A stretch of 64,000 bases of DNA from NCBI GenBank assembly GCA_014084085.1, contig NPFB01000044.1:44395-108394 (forward strand). The letters are read 5' to 3'. The notes beneath the pieces were generated by a model. It was not told the origin of the DNA and made no database searches. It saw only the letters and a program-made list of their open reading frames with translations. Shown piece after piece: positions 1 through 10,200 of this stretch. The position numbers and the translations under genes are program-made. The stretch comes from Hondaea fermentalgiana (Eukaryota; Sar; Bigyra; Thraustochytrida; Thraustochytriidae). Within the stretch, counting starts at the first letter, position 1; every line of letters starts with the position of its first letter.

Positions 1-1973
1 AAGGCACCCGCAATATCCGGTGTCCTCTTGAGAATGACACGCCTGCAGCCCACCAAATCTGCAAAATTGGTGTCGGAATGTCGTGCGGTGGGTAAAACTC
101 CTGCGCCGCGTTGTGCTTGGTCATTTGCCTTTCGCCAATGAATCGCGAGTCGCAAATTGCAGGGGTCGTCTTGCTCAAAGACTTGGCAGTTTCCTCGTCA
201 AAATTTTGTCGGACTGCGTCTGAAGGGTACGTGGAAAGAACGGCGTACTCGTTCCCCGTGCTCTCAAACTGCGACACCATATCCTCGTCCCAGCCTTTGA
301 CAAAGTACATGTGTGCGTCTACCTGCAACGCATAGTACTCCCCTCGATACAAGCTGTCGGCACGAAAGCGGCCAAAGGTGGGTCCGCGCGCCTCCAGAGC
401 GCTCACTTTATGAATGCGAATATTGGCGCGATACTTGCACAGCAGTTGCTCGGGGTCTTCAGCGCAAGGTCGCTTCACGTGGAAGCAATGTTCGTCAATT
501 GGCGCATTTTGTTCTGCGACGCCAAATCGCAGTCTCTCGGGATACGTGGCCCAATGCAATGCGCGTTCGAGTGTATCGCCGCACATCGAGTCACGATACG
601 ATGCAATTCCAACGAAAATTGTGGGTTTTCCGTCTTCGTAACTTCCAACCGCATCGACAGCAGCATCATCATCGAGATCCACGCCAGGTGGTGTCCAGAG
701 TTTGACCTCAAAGTCCGCGCTATCTTCCGGTCGTTCCGCGATCACGTGCGGACCCAAAGCGTCGCCGAATGGCTCTTTAAAGGGGTCACTCGCCGGACCT
801 TGAACCTCGACGTGCGGTTCGGGAGTTTCAACTTTACTGTCATCGTCTTTCTCTCCCTCGTCTTCCTCGTTCCGCTCCTCTTCTTCCTCATCCTCGTCTT
901 CCTCTTCGTCCTCCTCGTCATCTTCCTCCTCATCTTCCACGTTCTCCGCGTTTCCGTGATCGTCATCATCTTCCGTGCCTTGCGCTCTGCCCTTGTCATT
1001 GCCGCTGTCGATGTCGCGCGGGCTAGCAACAGCAGCACCCGTAGCATCAGCGTCTTTGACGTGTTTTTCATCCTCTTTTTCGACATCGTCATCACGAATT
1101 TCAGCATCTTCCACTGCGTCCTTGTCAAATGAGGCGTCTTCTTCTTCTTCTTCTTCTTCTTCTTCTTGATTCTCCCCGCCGGGTGTCAGGTCAGAGCGTA
1201 CGGCCCCTGCCTCCTCCTCAAGACGCGCTTCAAGTGCTGCAAGCGCAGAACCTCCCTCAACATGATTTGGCTGGGCATCATTTGGGTTTACCTGTCGAAG
1301 ACCACTTTTCCTCCGATTTTTCGCGCCTTGGTCTGCGTTAGCAGCAGCAACAGCACCGCCAGCAGCATCGGCAAGGCCCGCGCTGAGGTCCTGCGATAAG
1401 CGCTTTGCGCGTTGCGAGCTCTTGATTGGCTTCGGAGGAGCATCAGGATTCCACCCTGGTCTGCCATCTTCGCAGGTTTCGACGACAAATGATACCTGTC
1501 CATCAGGGGTCATTCGAGGCCCGACGGGCATCTTGCCACCGCGAAGCTCGAAGCGACGCTGTTCTTGCTCCCAAGGCACATAGGTGACACCAGAACAAGC
1601 AACATCGGCCGCGCATGCATGGAGTGCCGGGGCAAGTCTTGCAAATCCGATACAGTCCTGTACGCAGCCGAGAAGGTAGCCGTCTGCAGGGCCATAAAAG
1701 CGGCAAGATTTTGCCAAATGTCGTTTGGTGCCAATGGCCTGAACCGAGCTTGCGTCGTCGCCGGCGCTGTCGCCACGCCCGAACATGAAGCTGCACAGGT
1801 TGCTCGCCATTTGTCAGCAAGGAATCAAGTGGTAAAAGAATGTCTGTCAGCCCGAGAGATGCAACTTACATTGAAGCGCCCGCGATGTACACGAGCATCC
1901 ACGAGATCAGCGCGCACCCCGCGAGCGACCACTTCTTTCTCTGTTTCGCGAGCTGCGCCGCGCGCTCCGCCAT
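1..1973 (-). CDS. GT60-family GlcNAc-transferase-like protein, membrane-anchored, partial (C-terminus beyond window)
   Basis: Reads leftward off the window edge. Exon 1 (1973-1870) encodes MAERAAQLAKQRKKW followed by a hydrophobic stretch ending in YIAGAS, a type II signal anchor. The intron 1869-1791 (79 nt) starts GTAAGT and ends CAG; splicing joins AT to C and continues in one open frame. After a poly-Glu/Asp stem (about 1170-840) comes a globular domain with PTIFVGIASYRDS, CGDTLERALHWA, RFGVAEQNAP, CKYRANIR and LYRGEYYALQVDAHMYF. These match the family of Skp1-hydroxyproline GlcNAc-transferase (GT60), which uses UDP-GlcNAc; the DAH triad fits its metal-binding DxH/DxD position. Dictyostelium Gnt1 is cytosolic, so the anchor suggests a Golgi-lumen relative (inference). 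The acceptor substrate is unknown. The start is the first ATG before the anchor; an internal ATG at 1810 would lose it. Confidence 0.8.
1138..1167. repeat. (CTT)10 microsatellite inside the glycosyltransferase gene
   Basis: Ten uninterrupted CTT units on the + strand. On the coding (-) strand they read GAA and encode a poly-Glu run within the acidic stem. Length variation would change the stem without shifting frame. Confidence 0.9.
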
Positions 1974-2941
1974 GGCACGGTTATGCCCTTGGTTCGCCCA
2001 CCATGGCTGCGGACCGCCAGCCGCGCGGGACGACGACATACCTGCCGCGGTCCGTGCCGTGTCCTGCCTTGACAGGCTGCGCCAGCCGAGTTGACCGCCT
2101 CAGCGGCGCGCAGACAAGCCAGCGAGCCCGCAAGCGCCGCGAGCGGCTTTCTTGTTTTACATGCAAGAAATCGGGTTGACGTGGCCTACGGCGCTGCACT
2201 GCAGACTGCATGCACGACGAAAATGATGCCGAATGCTCGGCTTCTCATGAGTGTTAGATTGACCTCGTGCGACGCGTGATGCGACACGACGCAAAGGCTT
2301 GCTTGTCTTGCAGCAGGACTTGGGATGCTTGGCTTGAAGCAAAGCAAATCGTTTTTCCAATGATGTGATTTTCAGGTCGAGAGAGTGAGCGGAAGTTTGC
2401 TTGGAGTAGCAAAAGGCCCTTCGCAGGATAGAGGCCTTCTTTTCATCGTAAACATCTCGACAAAAGCAAAGTAGAAAAGAGGTGCAAGGATATGTATGAA
2501 TGAGCGACCTCGAATGAAGGATCGAGCCATCACCAATGTCTCGGAAAAAATAAGAAGTCATCTCGAATTTGATTTTTATTATGTTGTATTTTGTTTCCTT
2601 CTTTGGCCTTTCCTTGTTGGCAAGATTCGCGCATTCTTTTTTTGTTGCTGTCTGCGACTTTCCAAGGCCGTTTCTTCAACTCATAAAACCTCTACGTGCC
2701 TCGGACCCCGCTGTCAGATCAAATCAGGAAGTTGTTCTTGAGCACTGCGGCCTCGCCGCGGTGTGAACATGAGCAATCAACTCAACTGGCAATCAATCCT
2801 GCAACACCGCGCTACACGCCACGCGTAGCAGCCCTCCTCCGCCCACGTCTGACGAGGTTGGGGTAAGAAGGTTTGCGCACAGCAGTCACAACGCTCCGTG
2901 CGATCCAGCGACGACTGCTTGCGACCCGGGTCGCAAGCACG
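1974..2941. other. Intergenic region between divergent GT60 and MYG1 genes
   Basis: About 970 bp that should hold both promoters and 5' leaders. The part next to the glycosyltransferase (1974-2150) is GC-rich; 2450-2700 is AT-rich with T-runs. A 134-codon frame on the minus strand (2561-2157) has no recognisable domain and an atypical Ser/Cys/Arg-rich composition, so I do not call it. Codons 2867-2941 are open in frame with MYG1 (see findings). Confidence 0.6.
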
Positions 2942-4015
2942 ATGTCCGTCAAAGAGACTGCGATGAAACTGGTGGACGCCGTGGAGGTCTCGGCACCCGC
3001 CAAGGACGCCGCGAGCTTTTCGGACTGCGTAGGCACGCACAATGGCCACTTCCACTGCGACGAGGCCTTTGCCTGCGGCATGCTCCAAATGGTGAGCCAG
3101 TTCCGCGGGCTGCCTATCGTGCGCACCCGTGATAGTACCGTCCTCGACCAATGCAAGATCGTGGTCGACGTCGGCGGGACCTTCGACGCCGACGCGCTGC
3201 GCTTCGATCATCATCAACGCGAGTTCCAGGACGTCTTTTTCAGCGAAGATTTTAAGACCAAGCTGAGCAGCGCAGGTCTCGTCTACAAGTATTTTGGCAA
3301 GGAGATTATTCGCTTCATTGCGGAGGAGTCCAAGACGACCGTCAGCGACGAGGTCCTCGAGGTTCTCTACAAGCGCGTGTACAAGAACTTTGTGGAGCAC
3401 ATCGACGGCATTGACAACGGCATCGATGCCTACACGGGCGAGAAAAACTATTCTGTGAGCACGCACCTCAGCGCGCGAGTCGGTTCCCTTAATCCTGCCT
3501 GGAATGCGCCGCCCGTTGCCGACGAGACGGCCCGCGAGATGGGCCAGTTCAAGGAGGCCATGCGTCTGACGTTGTCCGAGTTTGTCGACACCGTTGAAGG
3601 GCTTCTCAAGATCTGGCTTCCTGCGCGGGAGATCGTCGAGCGGGCCATCAAGTCGCGCAAGGAGATCGATCCAAGCGGGGCGATTATTCGCTTCGAGGAA
3701 TCGTGCCCGTGGCGCAGCCACCTCTTTGCTCTCGAGACCGAAGGCGTTGACGGTCTGGCTGAGGGTGATCTCAAGTACGTTCTTTACCCGGACTCGAATG
3801 GTGCATGGCGCATTCAGTGTGTTCCTGTCGAGGAGAGCTCTTTCACCAACCGCAAGTCGCTCCCGGAGAAATACCGCGGCATCCGCGACGATGCGCTCAG
3901 CGAGGCCTGGGGTATTCCGGGCTGCATTTTTGTCCACAACTCTGGCTTTATCGGTGGCAACCGGACATACGAGGGCGTTCTCGAAATGGCCAGACAGTCT
4001 CTCAACCAGTCATGA
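2942..4015 (+). CDS. MYG1: MYG1 exonuclease (DHH-like, UPF0160)
   Basis: A 357-residue protein of the MYG1 family, 3'-5' RNA exonucleases that act in mitochondria and nucleolus to process rRNA and mRNA. Visible hallmarks: GTHNGHFHCDEA at residues 31-42 (metal-binding His/Asp), RTRD at 61-64, DVGG at 76-79, and RFDHHQREF at 87-95 (the DHH-like HH motif). Later blocks HIDGIDNGIDAY, SLNPAW, CPWRSHLF and WRIQCVP, and the end (FIGGNRTYEGVLEMA), are typical of the whole family, so the protein is full length. ATG 2942 is the first ATG in frame. The frame is open back to 2867 and that leader encodes an Arg/Leu-rich peptide like a mitochondrial presequence, reachable only by splicing or a non-AUG start. 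It is convergent with the ankyrin gene downstream. Confidence 0.93.
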   Translation: MSVKETAMKLVDAVEVSAPAKDAASFSDCVGTHNGHFHCDEAFACGMLQMVSQFRGLPIVRTRDSTVLDQCKIVVDVGGTFDADALRFDHHQREFQDVFFSEDFKTKLSSAGLVYKYFGKEIIRFIAEESKTTVSDEVLEVLYKRVYKNFVEHIDGIDNGIDAYTGEKNYSVSTHLSARVGSLNPAWNAPPVADETAREMGQFKEAMRLTLSEFVDTVEGLLKIWLPAREIVERAIKSRKEIDPSGAIIRFEESCPWRSHLFALETEGVDGLAEGDLKYVLYPDSNGAWRIQCVPVEESSFTNRKSLPEKYRGIRDDALSEAWGIPGCIFVHNSGFIGGNRTYEGVLEMARQSLNQS

Positions 4016-4174
4016 TCTTTTTTTCTTTCTTTCTCTCTCTCTCCTCGAACACTTTCCATCCGGCGGTCAATGTCTTGACTCGCTGTCAGATAAAATATGC
4101 ATGCAGCAACACGTTCAAGTTTGCGCAGTAAACCTGCAGTTTCGTTTCTTTTCTACTTCCTCTTCTCGTGCTCA

Positions 4175-4241
4175 TTTGTTTGTTTGTTTGTTTGTTTGTT
4201 TCTTCGTTCGTTTGTTCGTTTGTCTGCTTCTTTGTTTGTCT
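4175..4241. repeat. TTTG-rich microsatellite between convergent genes
   Basis: Perfect TTTG repeats from 4175 to about 4201 degrade into TTCG/TTTG/TCTG variants up to 4241. It lies in the 226-bp gap between the MYG1 and ankyrin stop codons, in the 3' UTR of one or both. No gene is seen in the gap. Confidence 0.85.
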
Positions 4242-6770
4242 CTACGCATGTTCAAGCTCTGCCGCAACCTGGGCAAGCGTGCGTTGTGCATGAGAAGGAT
4301 CGGGCGACAGAGGACCTTGTCCAATTTCCTCCTCTTTTGACTCTTCGTCATCATCCGACATTTCAAACGACCCGAGATCGCCCCTATTTTTTCGAAGCTC
4401 AATACCGCCTGGAACAACAAGGCGATCACGGAGACCTGAAACCTGCAAAGGTTTCTGACCTGCATGGTTCTCCTGGTCCAAGGACGCTTCAGAAACGTCA
4501 GAAGCTGCAGCCGATGTCGCCGTGAGAATGAGAGAGTCCACCAGCGATGCCTGGCCATAGGCATGCGCGTAATGTAAAACATTATTTCCGGCACGATCGA
4601 TGTGAGAAAGAGATGCACCACGTCGAACAAGGTCCTCAGCGACTTTAGCTCTTCCGAGCATGACTGCAAGCATCAGCGGCGTCCGACCTTTGGCGTCCGA
4701 AGCATCGACGGACACGCCTTTGAGCTCCAGGACGTAGCGTACGGTTTGTTCCACAGATTTCAGATTTTCACAACGCTCACTCTTGAGAGTCTTAGTGTTT
4801 CCCGATAGACGACGCGCTCCGCAGTGCTTGCACGCAAGGTCTTGACCAAGAATTGCAGCGTGCAAAATGGTATATTTGTGGCGGAGCGTCTGCTGGCTCG
4901 CATTGCCTGCAAGGCGCTGCCAGACCTCCATATAGAGCAGCCAGCTCCGCACTTGCTGACTCTTTCGAAGCGAGGCGCGAAGCTTATCGATTCGTCCCTC
5001 GCTTGCATACTCCCATGGCGTTTGTAAGGCGTCACGAAAGGCTGAGTCACGACACAGATCAGCCGGAAACTTGCCGTGTGCGTTGCGCTGGTGCTTGAGA
5101 AGCTGTATTTCGGCGTCGCAGAAAGCAAGAACGTGAGCGAGCTCAAGATGGCCGTAGAAAGCGGCAAAATGAAGAGCATTCCAACGCTTTGAGTCCATCG
5201 CCGCAAGCTGGCACCCCGACAGGATGAGCTCGTAGGCAACATTGACCTCGCCATGCTTGGCCGCAGCTAAAAGAGGCGTCAACCCTTTTTCTGTCCTGAT
5301 TTCGGTATTTGCACCTGCACGGATTAAAAGGCTTGCCATAAGTCGCTTGTTACGCCCGCGACGATGCGGATCAACCCCACGAATGGTGCTCGCTGCCACC
5401 GCATGCAAGGGCGTAAGCCCCGCATGGCTCGTAAGATCGAGATGCGCGCCATTACGAATAAGGACGTCTGCAATAGCACGATGCACAGCATCCGCTTGCT
5501 CAGCAGCCAGGTGTAAGGCGGTGCGACCATTCGCGTCAATGAGGTTTACATCGGCCCCACCACCCTCTTCGACGAGAAACTTCACGACGCGTAAGTCTCC
5601 AGCCCGGGCCGCTTCATGCAGCGAAGCCTGCAAAGAGAGTCCGAAACGCTCATTGACGTCTTCTCCACATTCAGCGAGCGTTCGTAGCGTCTGAACCGTC
5701 CCTTGTGACATCTCAGGTCCTGGGGCTGAATGATCACCATCAAAGGCCGCGCTGCTGGTAGTGCTCGGCATGCGCAGTCCAGCTTGAAGAGCGCGCCTTG
5801 TGACGCGGTCAGCGGCGACATCCATTGCTAAATCGTCGTCCAAATTTCTCACGCGAAGATCTGCGCCCCAGCGCAGTAAGGCTCGCACCGCCGAGGCATT
5901 TCCTTGTGCCGCGGCAATATGAAGAGGAGTACAACCCGTGCTGTCGCGCACAGAGACCATAAGCGCTCGCTCTCTGTACATGGCGTCCTGTAGTTTAATG
6001 TCGCTCAGTACGGAGAGACGTGCAATGTGATTTCCCTCGAGAAGCAAGCCGAGTGCATTGCTGCGTGACTGTGCTGCGTAATGAAATGCGGTCCATCCCT
6101 GTGTATCTGGAAAGCAGGCAATTCGCATGAAATATTTTTCGGAGAGCTGCGCGAGCTGAGCGCGCATTCGTTTGCGAGATTTGGCACGGGCCGAGATTGT
6201 CCCAGGCGCGCTGGCCACAGATCCAAGCTCCAAACGGGAGGTCTCTCGCTGAGCCACTCGTGCTGCACGTTCCATCTCACGTCTCCGAGCTTCCACTTTA
6301 CGGCTCACGAGCGTCTCGAGCACGATACGAACAGCACCTAAATTCTCGGCTGCGAGACTGACCTGCAATAGGTTCCTGCTCCTACGATCGCGCCACACCG
6401 CAATTTCCTCGGCTGACATGCAAAGAAGAGCGTCCGACGACCGCCTCAATTTACTCTCAATGTTGTCATGGCCCCTACCAGTAATAGGACGCCGTTGCGT
6501 CACAGCTAGGTTCGCAGCATATTCGTGACCACCGTATAGCTCATCTTCGCCAGCAAATTCATCTTGGTCTTCAGCATCGCTGTCGTCGTCGTCGCTAAAC
6601 GCTCGCTTTGCCTCTTGATCAGAATTCTCGTCTTGATCATCGAATCCATGTCGATAGCCTTTGCCGCGAGTCTTTTCATACTGCCTGCGCCGTCGCGAGA
6701 CAGCAAGCGTCTCTTCGAGGTCCGAGTCTTCTTCATCACTCGCTGCCACGCGACGCCCGACTCGAGGCAT
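4242..6770 (-). CDS. Ankyrin-repeat protein
   Basis: An 842-residue single-exon protein starting MPRVGRRVAASDEED. Residues 1-85 are acidic and charged, probably disordered. Residues about 110-200 are Arg/Glu-rich helix. From about residue 220 there are roughly ten ankyrin repeats, with clear cores GWTAFHYAAQS, GCTPLHIAAAQGN, LHEAARAGDLRVVKFL, GRTALHLAAEQ, GLTPLHAVAAS, GLTPLLAAAKHGE, RWNALHFAAFYGHLELA, GRTPLMLAVMLGR and GNNVLHYAHAYGQ. A spacer at about residues 615-650 carries CKHCGARR and a later Cys, a possible small metal site. The tail is acidic. Ankyrin arrays mediate protein binding; no catalytic domain is visible, so the partner and role are unknown. Start: first ATG, preceded by a divergent promoter shared with the coiled-coil gene. 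Confidence 0.88.
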   Translation of the reverse strand: MPRVGRRVAASDEEDSDLEETLAVSRRRRQYEKTRGKGYRHGFDDQDENSDQEAKRAFSDDDDSDAEDQDEFAGEDELYGGHEYAANLAVTQRRPITGRGHDNIESKLRRSSDALLCMSAEEIAVWRDRRSRNLLQVSLAAENLGAVRIVLETLVSRKVEARRREMERAARVAQRETSRLELGSVASAPGTISARAKSRKRMRAQLAQLSEKYFMRIACFPDTQGWTAFHYAAQSRSNALGLLLEGNHIARLSVLSDIKLQDAMYRERALMVSVRDSTGCTPLHIAAAQGNASAVRALLRWGADLRVRNLDDDLAMDVAADRVTRRALQAGLRMPSTTSSAAFDGDHSAPGPEMSQGTVQTLRTLAECGEDVNERFGLSLQASLHEAARAGDLRVVKFLVEEGGGADVNLIDANGRTALHLAAEQADAVHRAIADVLIRNGAHLDLTSHAGLTPLHAVAASTIRGVDPHRRGRNKRLMASLLIRAGANTEIRTEKGLTPLLAAAKHGEVNVAYELILSGCQLAAMDSKRWNALHFAAFYGHLELAHVLAFCDAEIQLLKHQRNAHGKFPADLCRDSAFRDALQTPWEYASEGRIDKLRASLRKSQQVRSWLLYMEVWQRLAGNASQQTLRHKYTILHAAILGQDLACKHCGARRLSGNTKTLKSERCENLKSVEQTVRYVLELKGVSVDASDAKGRTPLMLAVMLGRAKVAEDLVRRGASLSHIDRAGNNVLHYAHAYGQASLVDSLILTATSAAASDVSEASLDQENHAGQKPLQVSGLRDRLVVPGGIELRKNRGDLGSFEMSDDDEESKEEEIGQGPLSPDPSHAQRTLAQVAAELEHA

Positions 6771-7249
6771 ATTGCGATACGTTTAGTTTCTCTGATGTTG
6801 CTTGCTTCAGACAAAGACGCTCTGTTTGTCACCGGTCGTGGGCTCCGGTGAGCAAGTTAACGCAAAGGCTAACGCAAAGGCTAACGCGAGCTAACGCTCG
6901 CTCGCTGGCTGTTCAAGCCGTGCAGGTCTTCGAACAAGCTTCGACCAAGAAAGAAGGGAGCAAGCAAGGCCCGCGTTGCCAGTGCAGGACGAACGTGGAC
7001 CCGAGCGCCTCTAAACTGTCTCGGATCGGAGCCTGAGCTGAGCTCAGCCTGAGCCTGAGCATCCACCACCGTCCCTCCTGCAAGTAGTGGCAACGGATAG
7101 AAGCACCCAAAATCAGGGTACCGGTCGTTAACCGCGCCAAGAACTGCGACAAGCAGAGCACAGGAGCAAGAGCAGCAGCACGGAGAAGGAGGGAGAGCCC
7201 AGATTGACTTGCGGCTTGCGTCGGGCCGCGCCGCGCGCGCGGGGATGCG
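6771..7249. other. Divergent promoter region (ankyrin gene / coiled-coil gene)
   Basis: A gap of 479 bp between two start codons facing outward; it must contain both promoters. It holds the 12-bp tandem repeat listed separately and a GC-rich stretch just before the coiled-coil start. Short open frames on both strands here lack any domain. Confidence 0.6.
6861..6894. repeat. 12-bp tandem repeat CGCAAAGGCTAA, two exact copies plus a decayed third
   Basis: Exact copies at 6861-6872 and 6873-6884, then CGCGAGCTAA. It sits in the divergent promoter gap about 90 bp upstream of the ankyrin start, so it could be a pair of protein-binding sites or simply a local duplication. Confidence 0.75.
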
Positions 7250-10200
7250 ATGGAGGATCCCGCGGCGCGGCAAAGCGAGGCCGTGGACAGCAGCGACGCC
7301 GGGAGCGGGTCGCGCGAGAGCGAGTCCGATGGCGCCGAGCTCCTTGTCCTAAACGCTGACGAGGACGGCAGGCACGCCGACGAAGTCGACGATCATGGAA
7401 ATGGCGAAGGCAAAACTCGTCGAGGCAAGCCCGCCGCGCGGGACGAAGAAGGGACGCGAGCAAAGGCCGCACGGGCAAGGCCAAAGGCGCGAGATACCCC
7501 ATATGCCACAGTGCTGACCGAGTCCGATGCCGAGGTGTCCTCGGTGTCGATTGGGAGCACATTCTCTGACAGACGCGGCGGGGTGCCGCGAGTTGGGACG
7601 CTGCTGACGAGGGTTGGGGAGGCCTTTGAGATGGAGCTTCTCGAGCAGCATCAAGAGCTCTTGACGCGCACTGATGCGCTTCGAAATGAGGAGCGCGCCC
7701 TCGCATTGCGCGTTGATGGATTGCAGATCGAAGCTGGCCGTCTCGAGGCCACCTCACAACAACACAAGCTTGAGGCTGCACAGGCTGCTAATGCGCTCGC
7801 CAAGCTTCGCGAAGAGGCCACGCGGGTGGAAACCGCACAGCAGGCGCTCAGTGCGCGTATGGACCGCGTCAGGGCTCAAGAGGACGAAGCTGCACGGCGC
7901 GTGCGGGATGCAGAGCAAATTCGGACGCAGCTCGAAGCAGAACTCATCAAGGCCCGCAAGGCCGCAAACAGCGCCGAAGCCAGACAACGTGAGTGCGACG
8001 CATCCATGGCGGAGGTCATCGCCGAGAGAGAACGCCAGCGATATGATTCTACCCGCGCTAAGGCGGATGTGGCGCGCATGCGTGCAGACTGGGAGGCAGC
8101 ATGCCGCGAGGAACGCCTCGAGCTCGAAAGAAAGCACAGTGAGGCCGTAGAAGCAAGACTTGCTGCCGACGCGCGCTTGCGCGCTGCTGAAAGCGCCGAA
8201 GCAGGCATTGCGGCGCGTGAACGAGCATTACGAGATGCGCGATCTCTTCAAGTTGAGGTTCGCGAAGAACAGTTTAAACTCGATGCCAGTCGCGCCTCCT
8301 TGCACAAAGCTACCAAAGATCTCGAGAAAGAAAAGGCAGAGTGGAGGCGCGAGCGGGGCTCGCTCCAAGAGGCCGAGCAAGAGATTGCGCGCCTCAAGAC
8401 GCTCTTGACTCGTGCGCAGGTCGACGCGCAACGCCTCGATTCTCTCGCGGCTGATGAGGCGAAGAATGTGCGCGAAGCTGCACGTCTCGAAGCACAGGCT
8501 TTGGGGATCGAGAATCAGCTCGCGAGAGTACGCGATCGTGAAGCTGCTGTTGCGGGTGTCGAGGGTGAACGCAAACGTATGCTGGACGCCATTCAAAGCG
8601 CTCGCAAGGAGCTTGCAGATGCTATAGAGGCCCGGCGGAAGGCAACTTTGGCGGAGCGCGTTGCGCACGAGGCAGAACGCAGGCTCGTCAAGGATGCAGA
8701 GCGACTTCGCGCGGATCGGGCGCGGTTTGGGGATCTCGAGGCGCGGGCAAAGGATCTCGAGGTACAAGCCTCGCACCTCGCCGCTGCTAAAAAGGATCTC
8801 GAGGCCGAGAAAAACGCCATTGCAACCCTTCGCTCACAAGTGGACAAAGAAGCTGGCAACCTCGAGACGTTCAAGCAAACTCTTGAGGCGCGCGAAGAAG
8901 ACGTGGCAAAGTCGCAAGAGGTCGCGCAGCGCGAAAGTGACCGCATTGGAGCAGAGCGCGCCCAGCTTGAGATGGATCGACGCGAGCATGATCTTGCTTG
9001 CACAGCGCAGCGAGAGGCTGCTGAGCAAGCCAAGTCTGAACTAGCTGACGCCAGAAGACGCCTGGACCACGAACGCGAGGCCTTGGCGTCAGATCTTGCG
9101 AGCTTTAAGTCAGAGGCGGAGGCCATTAAATCGCGTGAGAAGGAGCTCGACGAGCGCGAGGCCGAACTTGAGAAGCGCGAGCGTGACGTGACAACAAATC
9201 AAGAAGCTCTTTTGCAGAGGCAAAAGCAATTTGAAGAGGAAATCGGTCTTTGGCATCAAGAGCAACTCGCGCTCAAGCGCGAAGCCGAAGAAACGCTTGG
9301 GGACCTCGAACAAGAGCGGGAGCAAGCCGCTGCAGAACACCAGCGTGCACAGCTTCTTCGCGAGCGACAGGCGGAGCTTGTGGCTGACCTCGAGCAGCGC
9401 TCCGCCCAGGTGAGCCGAGACCGCGAAGATGTAGATTCACGCAAAACCAAGTTGGATCGCGCGGAGCAAGAGGCGGCGAGGCTAGAAAGCGAAACAATGA
9501 CACTCCGGAGTGAACTTGAAGAGCGTCTCGCCCATGCTAAAGACCACGAAGTAGCCTTGGAACGAGCCGAGAATGATCTTGCAGGAAGACTTCAGAGAGT
9601 CAAAGAAGCCGAAGACAAACTCCGCGCCGACACTTCGTTGTGGCAAGACGCAGACGGCGCCCTCTTGGACGAGCGAACGAATCTGGATCGCAAAGAAATG
9701 GACTTGGACGCTCGAGCAGCAGATCTGGACGCCCGCGAGCAGGACTTGGACGCGCGTCATGGCGAATGTGACGAGCGGGAGCGAGCAATGGCGCACAGAG
9801 AGCTCCGTCTACGGAGTTTGCGCGAAGAGCTTGGCCAAGATCGGGCTAACCTTGATGCGCGGTTGAATGCAGTACGACAGGCTGCGGTGGCCGAAAAGCG
9901 TCGCGCAGCCGCACGCATTGCGCGCGCGCGTAAGCTCGACGTCCGCGTCCGCGAAGAGCTCCGTGCCGCATCGGAAGCGCTTAAACAGCGGGTTGCGGAG
10001 ATGGAAGAACGAGAGACGAAAGCGGCGGAAGCATCGCAAACCCTCGACGAGCGGGCTCGCGACCTTGAGAGTAGAGAACGGTCGCATGAGGACGCACGCC
10101 GTGTATTCGAGGGCGAGCGTAGTTCGTTTGCGGCCAAGGTTCGCGCGTTAAAGAAGCAAATGATGGAGGTACGGCAGCGTGAACGTAAGCTGGCCAAGCG

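Noticed and set aside
2157..2561. 134-codon minus-strand frame
   Set aside because: No domain, unusual composition, and located in the expected promoter region of two divergent genes.
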